Source: Pseudonocardia kujensis
Lineage (GTDB): Bacteria; Actinomycetota; Actinomycetes; Mycobacteriales; Pseudonocardiaceae
Direction: 5' to 3'
NCBI RefSeq assembly: GCF_021283305.1
Contig: NZ_JAJSOK010000052.1
Location: forward strand, 1-55,413
DNA length: 55,413 nt
Below are positions 50,124 to 55,413 of the stretch, piece after piece. Made by a program: the position numbers and the translations under genes. Below the pieces are notes generated by a model. It did no database searches. It saw nothing but the letters and a program-made list of their open reading frames with translations, and was not told the origin of the DNA. Within the stretch, counting starts at the first letter, position 1. Every line of letters begins with the position of its first letter.

Positions 50124-51551
50124 TCAGCGTGCCGCGGACCCCCGCTGCGCGGCGCGGTACCCCCGCCAGGCGTCGAGCAGCAGGAAGGCGAGCAGGCCGA
50201 GGCCGAAGAGCGGGGCCAGCCAGCCGATCGCCACCGCGGCCAGCACCACGGCGAACCCGGCGGGCTGGCTCAGCGCCCGGAACTGCCCGCGCCCGACGAG
50301 CGGGGCGGGGCGGCCGGCGGCGGGCCGCCGGACCCACCACATGCGGTAGCCCAGCAGGATCACCGCGACCAGCCCGAGCCCGAACGCGACGAGCACGACC
50401 TGGTTGGCCACGCCGAAGAGGGCGCCCATGTGGGCGTCGATGCCCCAGCGGGCGAGCTTCGCCATGAACGGGTAGTCGGCGAACCGCACCTGGTCGACGA
50501 CCGTGCCGGAGCCGGCGTCGACCGCGACGGCGTCGACCTGGGTGGGCCAGCTGCGCTTCACCTCCGTGACGGTCCAGGGCCCGCCCGCCTCCTCCGGCAC
50601 GCCGATCTCCAGCTGGCGGGCATCGATGCCCGCGGTGCGGGCCACCGAGAGCACGCTGTCGAACTGCCCCGGACGAACGGGTGCCGGGGTGCCGCCGTCG
50701 TGCCCGCTGTGGCCGGCGTGCTCGCCGCCCCCGGTGTCCAGTGCCGGCGTGCTCCAGCCCAGCTGGGCCCGGATCTCACTGATCCCGGCACCGGCGTAGG
50801 TCGACCAGGTCAGCCCGGTCGCGGAGAGGAAGAGCATGCCGAGCAGCAGCCACACGCCGAGCGCGCCGTGCCGGCCCAGCAGCCGGCGCCGCCCCTTCAC
50901 CCCGCGCTCGGGCAGCACCAGGTCGGCGGCCCGCCGGGCCCGCCGCGCGCGCCAGCGGGCGACCCACAGGACGAGCCCGCCGAGCGCGACCACCCACAGC
51001 CACGACGCCGCGAGCTCGGAGTAGAGCCGCCCCGGCTCGCCCAGCAGCAGGTTGCGGTGCAGCTGGTCCAGCGTCATCCGCAGCGGGAGGACGCCGCTGG
51101 TGCCGTAGGTGACCAGCTCGCCTCTCACCTCCGCCGTGCCGGGATCGACGAAGACGGTCCGGCGCTCGGACTCCCCCAGGCCCTCCTGGGTGAAGAGCAC
51201 GCGGGTGGTGTCGCCGGGGTCCGGGGCGGGGCGAACGGCGTCGAGCGTGCCGGCCGGGTTCGTGGCGAGCGCCGCCGCGACCTGGTCGGCGAGCGGGAGT
51301 TCGCGGGAGGTGGCGGGGACGTGCAGCTGCTCGTCGTAGAGCCACGACTCCAGCTGCGGGGCGAGCGCGTAGAGCACCCCGGTCACCGCCGCGACCAGGA
51401 TGAACGGGCCCACGAGGAGCCCGGCGTAGAAGTGCAGCCGCAGCGCGAGGCCCTTCCAGGCCGAGCGGCGCGCGGTCGGGGAGGTCGGTGAGGTCGGCGC
51501 GGTCGGTGGGGAGGCGGTCCCCTCGGGGGTGGGGTCGGACACGAGCGACAT
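50124..51551 (-). CDS. PepSY-domain membrane protein (PiuB-like)
   Basis: A 475-residue protein of the PepSY_TM family with four membrane spans: LHFYAGLLVGPFILVAAVTG near residue 40, LWVVALGGLVLWVARWRARR near 170, LGVWLLLGMLFLSATGLTWS near 225, and further helices at the end. The two periplasmic loops hold PepSY domains (DQVAAALATNPAGTLDAVRP, LSVARTAGIDARQLEIGV). A His-rich stretch EHAGHSGHDGG suggests metal contact. Relatives (PiuB, FoxB) reduce or release iron from siderophores, but that is inferred. ATG with GGAG. It is followed by the kinase gene. Confidence 0.85.
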   Translation of the reverse strand: MSLVSDPTPEGTASPPTAPTSPTSPTARRSAWKGLALRLHFYAGLLVGPFILVAAVTGVLYALAPQLESWLYDEQLHVPATSRELPLADQVAAALATNPAGTLDAVRPAPDPGDTTRVLFTQEGLGESERRTVFVDPGTAEVRGELVTYGTSGVLPLRMTLDQLHRNLLLGEPGRLYSELAASWLWVVALGGLVLWVARWRARRARRAADLVLPERGVKGRRRLLGRHGALGVWLLLGMLFLSATGLTWSTYAGAGISEIRAQLGWSTPALDTGGGEHAGHSGHDGGTPAPVRPGQFDSVLSVARTAGIDARQLEIGVPEEAGGPWTVTEVKRSWPTQVDAVAVDAGSGTVVDQVRFADYPFMAKLARWGIDAHMGALFGVANQVVLVAFGLGLVAVILLGYRMWWVRRPAAGRPAPLVGRGQFRALSQPAGFAVVLAAVAIGWLAPLFGLGLLAFLLLDAWRGYRAAQRGSAAR

Positions 51552-51735
51552 GGGGGTCTCCGGGTGGGGCGGCGCGCGGGCGCGCGGAGGCACCGCCGCG
51601 GTCCGGGGGGACGACGGCGGAAGGTCGGGACGGGTCCGCCGGGTGCGGGACGAGGGCACACCTGAGCCCGTCGCGGCGCGACGACGAGCGGACCCGGGAG
51701 GGAGGAGCAGCCGGCGCTCCGGGCGCGCGGCCTGC

Positions 51736-52314
51736 TCAGACGGGCAGCGGCGGGCCGCGGTGGACGATCGCGTGCCGCAGCCGCGCCTCCCGTACGCGGG
51801 GCGCGGCCGACGCGGGGCGCCGCAGGGCCGGTCCCGGGTAGCGGGGGAGTCCCCGCCCGACCAGGGCGGTGACCAGGGCGAACAGGGCGGCGAGGGCCCG
51901 CCGGGACAGGGCGACGGCGCGGCGCTCGCCGGAGCGCAGCCAGGCCGCGGCGACCGCGGCGGAGGCGAGGTGGGCGACCAGCACGATCCCGGGACCGAGG
52001 CCGTCGCCGTGGCCGTGCCCCGCCGCCGACGGGTCCGCGGTCGCCTCGAAGACCAGGTGCGCCCCCAGCTGGGCGGCGAGCTGGGCCGCGGCGAGCCGCT
52101 CCCAGCCGCGCTCGTCCCGGGCGAGCCACCAGCCGGGGCCGGTGAGGCCGAGCAGCGCGAGCAGGATGCCGGGCAGCGTCGGCAGCCCGCCGCCGCCGAG
52201 CGCGTGCCCGCCGACCGCGGTGACCAGGGCCGTGACCGTGACCGCCGCCGTCCGCGCGGTCCGCCCGCACGGCACCGGGCGCCGCGGGCCGTACCGGTGG
52301 GGCTGGTGGAGCAC
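51736..52314 (-). CDS. Membrane protein of unknown function with His-rich loop
   Basis: A 192-residue protein with about four hydrophobic segments, the last two flanking ADPSAAGHGHGDGLGPGIVL; the C-terminal tail RLRHAIVHRGPPLPV resembles the tails of small actinobacterial membrane proteins encoded beside copper or iron genes. The GTG at 52314 is chosen for its GGGGAGG site six bases upstream; an in-frame GTG at 52404 would add a basic, unlikely N-terminus. Lies upstream of the PepSY gene on the same strand with 184 bases between. Function not recognised. Confidence 0.6.
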   Translation of the reverse strand: MLHQPHRYGPRRPVPCGRTARTAAVTVTALVTAVGGHALGGGGLPTLPGILLALLGLTGPGWWLARDERGWERLAAAQLAAQLGAHLVFEATADPSAAGHGHGDGLGPGIVLVAHLASAAVAAAWLRSGERRAVALSRRALAALFALVTALVGRGLPRYPGPALRRPASAAPRVREARLRHAIVHRGPPLPV

Positions 52315-52565
52315 TCCGGACCTCCCCGGCGGTCGCACGGCGGCGAGACCGGGCGGCGAGCAGCGGCCGGTCACCGAGCGTGCGCCACCGGTCGCTGTCC
52401 GCACCGACCCTACGGGCGGGCGGAACCCGGGAGCAAGACGCCCGCCCGGTGGCCGCGCTCACGATCCGGCATCCGTCGCGGTCACCCGGCCCGATGCGGT
52501 CCGACGCGGTCCGTTCACCGTGAATTCGTTCGACCACGCCGCGCGCAGCCCGCAGACTCGCGGCC

Positions 52566-53081
52566 GTGACCGTCACCCTGCGCACCCTCGACGAGCCGAT
52601 GCTCGTCGCCCTGCTCGACGCCGCCGTCGCGGGAGCCGAGCCGGCCGAGGTCATGCCGCCGGTCTCCGGGGCCGCGGGCTGGTCGGACGCCGCCCGCGCC
52701 GCCTTCCTCACCTTCCACCGCCGCCGGTCGGTGGGCGCGGTCGTGCCCGTGGAGCGCACGTGGGCGATCCTCGAGGACGACGGAGGCGGCGAGACGGTCG
52801 TGGGCGCAGGCCGGCTCGAGCCGGTCCCCGACGGCCTCGAGGTCGGGATCTGGCTCGCCCGCGGGGCCCGCGGACGCGGGGTCGGGCGCGCCGCCGTCCG
52901 GGAGCTGGTGGCGCTGGCCGGCGGCCGGCCCGTGATCGCCGCGACGACGGACGACAACGCGGCCGCGGTCGCGGTGCTCCGCGGACTCGGCGCCGTGCTG
53001 GTGGAGAGCGAGGGCGCGGTGCACGCGGTCCTGCCCGGCGGGCGGGTGCCCGAGGGCGCCGCCCCCTTTGCGGGGCGCTGA
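52566..53081 (+). CDS. GNAT-family N-acetyltransferase
   Basis: A 171-residue protein with the acetyl-CoA-binding loop in IWLARGARGRGVGRAAVREL (near 98-117), the RxxGxG/A motif of GNAT enzymes, and the following strands VIAATTDDNAAAVAVLRGLG. The N-terminal half is more divergent. The acceptor molecule is not inferable. GTG start without a strong site; it is the first plus-strand gene after the PepSY/membrane pair and stands alone. Confidence 0.8.
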   Translation: MTVTLRTLDEPMLVALLDAAVAGAEPAEVMPPVSGAAGWSDAARAAFLTFHRRRSVGAVVPVERTWAILEDDGGGETVVGAGRLEPVPDGLEVGIWLARGARGRGVGRAAVRELVALAGGRPVIAATTDDNAAAVAVLRGLGAVLVESEGAVHAVLPGGRVPEGAAPFAGR

Positions 53082-53144
53082 TCCCGTGCCGACTGCCGGC
53101 GTCTGCCGTGGTGCCCGCGCCGCCGGCAGGGTAGGTCTGTCGGT

Positions 53145-54137
53145 ATGAGGGCAGCCTTCTACGACCGAACCGGACCCGCGCGCGAGGTCCTGACCGTCGG
53201 CGAGGTCGACACCCCCGAGCCCGGACCGGGTCAGGTCCGCGTCCGGGTCCGGGTGTCGGCGGTCAACCCGACCGACGTCAAGACCCGGGACGGCACGACG
53301 GCCCGGCCGTTCCAGGGCGTCCGGATCCCGCACCAGGACGGCGTCGGCGAGATCGACGCCGTCGGCGAGGGGGTCGACGAGGTGCGGGTCGGCCAGCGGG
53401 TGTGGCTCTGGCTCGCCTCGCCCGGCGGGACGGGACCCGCCGCGGTCGCCGAGTGGGGCACCGCGGCGGAGTACTGCGTGGTCCCGCAGGAGCAGGCGGT
53501 CCCGCTGCCGGAGTCGGCGTCGGACGAGCTCGGCGCCTGCCTGGGCGTGCCGGCCATGACGGCGTACCGCTGCCTGTTCACCGGCGGCTCCCCGGCCCGG
53601 TCGAACGTGCTGGTCGCGGGCGGCGCGGGCGCCGTCGGGCACTTCGCGGTGGAACTCGGGATCTGGGCCGGGGCCACCGTCGTCACCACCGTGTCGGGCC
53701 CCGAGAAGGCCGAGCTGGCCAGGCGCGCCGGTGCCGACCTCGTCGTGAACTATCGGGAGCCCGACGCCGAGCAGCGGATCCGGGAACTGGTCCCGCAGGT
53801 CGACCGGGTCGTCGAGGTGGCGCTGGGCGCCAACCTCGACCTCGACCTGGCGCTGCTGGCCCCCGGGGGCACGATCGTGACCTACGCCGCCACGCCGCAG
53901 GACCCCGTGATCCCGGTCCGGAAGCTCATGACCGCCAACGCGGTGCTGCGGTTCGTGCTGCTCTACGGCGTGCCGCGGGAGGACCTCGCCGCGGCCGCCC
54001 GCGAGATCACGGTCGCGGTCTCGGAGGGGGCGTTGAGCGCGCTGCCGGTGCACCGCTTCGCGCTCGCGGACATCGCCGCCGCCCACGAGGCCGTCGAGTC
54101 CGGGGCCACGGGGAAGGTGCTGGTCGACATCGGATAG
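53145..54137 (+). CDS. NADPH:quinone reductase-like MDR enzyme
   Basis: A 330-residue zinc-free medium-chain reductase of the quinone oxidoreductase (zeta-crystallin) group. Seen: MRAAFYDRTGPAREVLTVGE start, AVNPTDVKTRDGT, HQDGVGEIDAVGEGVDEVRV, and Rossmann motif VLVAGGAGAVGHFAVELGIW. No zinc-ligand cysteines. It reduces quinones or enones with NADPH; the natural acceptor is unknown. ATG with no strong ribosome site. It precedes the Mrp operon by 63 bases but belongs functionally elsewhere. Confidence 0.88.
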   Translation: MRAAFYDRTGPAREVLTVGEVDTPEPGPGQVRVRVRVSAVNPTDVKTRDGTTARPFQGVRIPHQDGVGEIDAVGEGVDEVRVGQRVWLWLASPGGTGPAAVAEWGTAAEYCVVPQEQAVPLPESASDELGACLGVPAMTAYRCLFTGGSPARSNVLVAGGAGAVGHFAVELGIWAGATVVTTVSGPEKAELARRAGADLVVNYREPDAEQRIRELVPQVDRVVEVALGANLDLDLALLAPGGTIVTYAATPQDPVIPVRKLMTANAVLRFVLLYGVPREDLAAAAREITVAVSEGALSALPVHRFALADIAAAHEAVESGATGKVLVDIG

Positions 54138-54200
54138 TCGGCACGGCCCGCACCCGGGCACCTCGAGGTGTCGGGGCCCGGCGGTCGGGTACAGCTCCGC

Positions 54201-54656
54201 ATGGTCCGGATCGCCGAGGTCGGAGTCTGGTGGCTCGTGCTCACGGGTGTGTGGGTACTGACCGTCTCGACCGTGTCCACACCGGAACTGCTCGCCGCCG
54301 CGGTCTGCGCGCTGCCGTGCGCGGTCGTCGCGCTGCGCGCCCGGCGGGCCCTCGGCGCCCGATGGCGCGTACCGCGCGCGGTGCTGCGCTGGGCACCCGC
54401 GGTGGCGCTCGGCGCGGTGACCGACACCGTCCGCGTCCTCCTCGCCGGAACCGCGGGCGGCCGGGTGCGGGAGGTGGTGCTCGACGAGGTCGGCGCCCGG
54501 GGATCCGCCGCGCAGGACACGTACCGCGCGCTGGCGACCGTCGCGGTCGCCGCCACGCCCGGCAGCGTGGTGCTCGACGAGCGGGGCGGGCGCCGCCTGG
54601 TCGTGCACGCCCTCGGCACCGGCCGGCCGGACGTGTCCCGGGTGGTGCGGTCGTGA
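54201..54656 (+). CDS. mnhE: Mrp-type antiporter subunit E
   Basis: A 151-residue membrane protein, MrpE/MnhE family: WWLVLTGVWVLTVSTVSTPE, LGAVTDTVRVLLAG, and the end part AVAATPGSVVLDERGGRRLV, the usual 'TPGT' region. One subunit of a multisubunit Na+/H+ antiporter, shown by the two following genes. The ATG at 54201 gives the usual length; GTG 54168 is an alternative. The stop overlaps the mnhF start (GTGA). Confidence 0.85.
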   Translation: MVRIAEVGVWWLVLTGVWVLTVSTVSTPELLAAAVCALPCAVVALRARRALGARWRVPRAVLRWAPAVALGAVTDTVRVLLAGTAGGRVREVVLDEVGARGSAAQDTYRALATVAVAATPGSVVLDERGGRRLVVHALGTGRPDVSRVVRS

Positions 54657-54904
54657 TCGTCTGGTACGTCTGCGGGCTGGCCCTGCTGGTCGGCGGCCTC
54701 CTGCCGGCGGCCGGGCTCGCGGCCCGCGGCGGGCCCGTGGAACGCCTGGTCGGGCTGGAACTGGCCGCCGCGGTGACGGCGTTGCTGCTGCTCGTGCTCG
54801 CCCAGGCGGGCGGGCAGTCCTCGCTGCTGATCGTGCCGCTGGTGCTGGTGGTGCTCTCCGTCGCCGGCACGCTGGTCTTCACCCGGTTGCTGAGGGACCC
54901 GTGA
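54653..54904 (+). CDS. mnhF: Mrp-type antiporter subunit F
   Basis: An 83-residue hydrophobic protein with three helices: LALLVGGLLPAAGLAARGGP, LVGLELAAAVTALLLLVL and SLLIVPLVLVVLSVAGTLVF. Small subunit of the Mrp complex. GTG start overlapping the mnhE stop and stop overlapping the mnhG start indicate translational coupling. Length and helix pattern agree with the family; sequence motifs are weak, so the order E-F-G is part of the evidence. Confidence 0.82.
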   Translation: MIVWYVCGLALLVGGLLPAAGLAARGGPVERLVGLELAAAVTALLLLVLAQAGGQSSLLIVPLVLVVLSVAGTLVFTRLLRDP

Positions 54905-55206
54905 GCGCCGCGGAGGTGGTCGCGGCGGTGTCGGCCGGGGCCGGGGTGCTCGTCGTCGTGGGCTCGGCCCTGCGGGCGCTGGTGACGCGGGACGCGCTGG
55001 CGCGGCTGCACCTGGTCACCCCGGTGACGTCCGTCGGCGGGCCGCTCCTCGGCCTCGGGCTGGCGATCACGAACGGCTGGACCCTCGCCACCGCCCAGAT
55101 CCTCTTCGCGGTGTTCCTGCTGGCCCTGACCGGGCCGGTGCTGGGCAGCGCCACGGGCAGGCTGGCGGAACGGGCGCGGGGACCGGCGGCGGAGCGGGAC
55201 CGGTGA
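54901..55206 (+). CDS. mnhG: Mrp-type antiporter subunit G
   Basis: A 101-residue protein with three helices and the MrpG pattern DALARLHLVTPVTSVGGPLL, in which 'RLH' and 'T' residues are typical for this subunit. Completes the E-F-G set of the cation/proton antiporter. GTG overlaps the mnhF stop by four bases, and its stop overlaps the next start. Confidence 0.88.
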   Translation: MSAAEVVAAVSAGAGVLVVVGSALRALVTRDALARLHLVTPVTSVGGPLLGLGLAITNGWTLATAQILFAVFLLALTGPVLGSATGRLAERARGPAAERDR

Positions 55207-55413
55207 GTGGGGTGGCCCTGGCGACCGTGCTGGTCGCCCTCACCCTGGTCGCGGCGCTCGGGACGGCGGTGGTGTCGACGACGGACCCCGCCCGGCAGGC
55301 GGTGACCCTGTCGGTGTCCGGCCTGGCGCTCGCGGTGCTCTTCTTCGTGTTGCAGGCCCCGGACGTGGCGCTCGCGCAGCTCGCCGTCGGCTCCGCCGTC
55401 GTCCCCCTCATGG
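55203..55413 (+). CDS. DUF4040 (MnhB/MbhD-like) subunit, 5' part only
   Basis: The first 70 residues are seen before the window ends: three hydrophobic segments, then VLQAPDVALAQLAVGSAVVP, the signature of the DUF4040 domain found in antiporter and membrane-hydrogenase-like operons. It should be the next subunit of the Mrp complex; further B, C and D genes probably follow outside. GTG overlaps the mnhG stop (GTGA). Confidence 0.82.
   Translation, partial: MSGVALATVLVALTLVAALGTAVVSTTDPARQAVTLSVSGLALAVLFFVLQAPDVALAQLAVGSAVVPLM

Overview
The window is high-GC DNA from a mycolate-related actinomycete, most likely Pseudonocardia or a close relative. The evidence is many GTG/TTG starts, TAnnnT -10 boxes that sit directly before start codons (leaderless genes), a mycothiol-dependent formaldehyde dehydrogenase, an ANTAR regulator, paired ClpP genes and a propane-type soluble di-iron monooxygenase cluster. 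The genus is an inference from content; no rRNA gene is present to test it. No tRNA, rRNA, insertion sequence, integrase or CRISPR array was seen, so this reads as chromosome rather than a mobile island.

Left part (1-10.2 kb): the start of citrate synthase 2 (citA, cut by the window edge), pdxH, an MFS exporter, a second citrate synthase with a strong terminator, a leaderless photolyase, a sunset-domain membrane protein, a divergent HxlR regulator/MFS exporter pair, and a K+ channel carrying a nucleotide-binding domain on each side of its pore.

Central catabolic block (10.2-20 kb): a degenerate NtrC-like regulator (MimR type) diverges from prmABCD (hydroxylase alpha, reductase, hydroxylase beta, coupling protein), followed by a dedicated GroEL-like chaperonin and a divergent amidohydrolase-fold protein. 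This is the arrangement known from propane/phenol/cyclic-ether monooxygenases. Large hairpins separate prmA from prmB and prmD from the chaperonin. Three inverted repeats spaced at exactly 41 bp precede the amidohydrolase gene, which makes this intergenic region the most unusual regulatory structure in the window.

Middle (20-34 kb): an MHS-family transporter, a tandem gamma-glutamylcyclotransferase-fold protein, mtnA with an MFS gene, a formaldehyde-oxidising pair (mycothiol-dependent dehydrogenase and metallo-beta-lactamase-fold hydrolase, start and stop overlapping), an FDXHR zinc-finger protein, fumarylacetoacetase, an extreme His/Asp-rich mini-protein, and a dynamin-like membrane protein without a GTPase domain. 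A TetR-controlled operon follows whose three products resemble BadI, AliB and BadH, suggesting oxidation and ring opening of cyclohexanecarboxyl-CoA to pimeloyl-CoA.

Right part (33.5-55.4 kb): a 22-bp tandem repeat, a methyltransferase fused to flavoprotein remnants, a clpP pair behind a ClgR-like palindrome, a MerR/membrane protein pair, a GH15 glycosidase, a 31-bp tandem repeat, small membrane proteins, a K+ channel, a MerR gene divergent from fadA-fadB, DedA, a GAF-ANTAR regulator, a YtrA-type GntR/ABC operon, a uridine-kinase-like protein, a PepSY membrane protein, a GNAT, a quinone oxidoreductase, and the beginning of an Mrp-type antiporter operon (E, F, G, DUF4040) that runs off the edge.

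Taken together, a monooxygenase, a formaldehyde detoxification pair, alicyclic acyl-CoA degradation and beta-oxidation genes suggest a hydrocarbon/ether/alicyclic degrader. The links between these separate operons are inferred.
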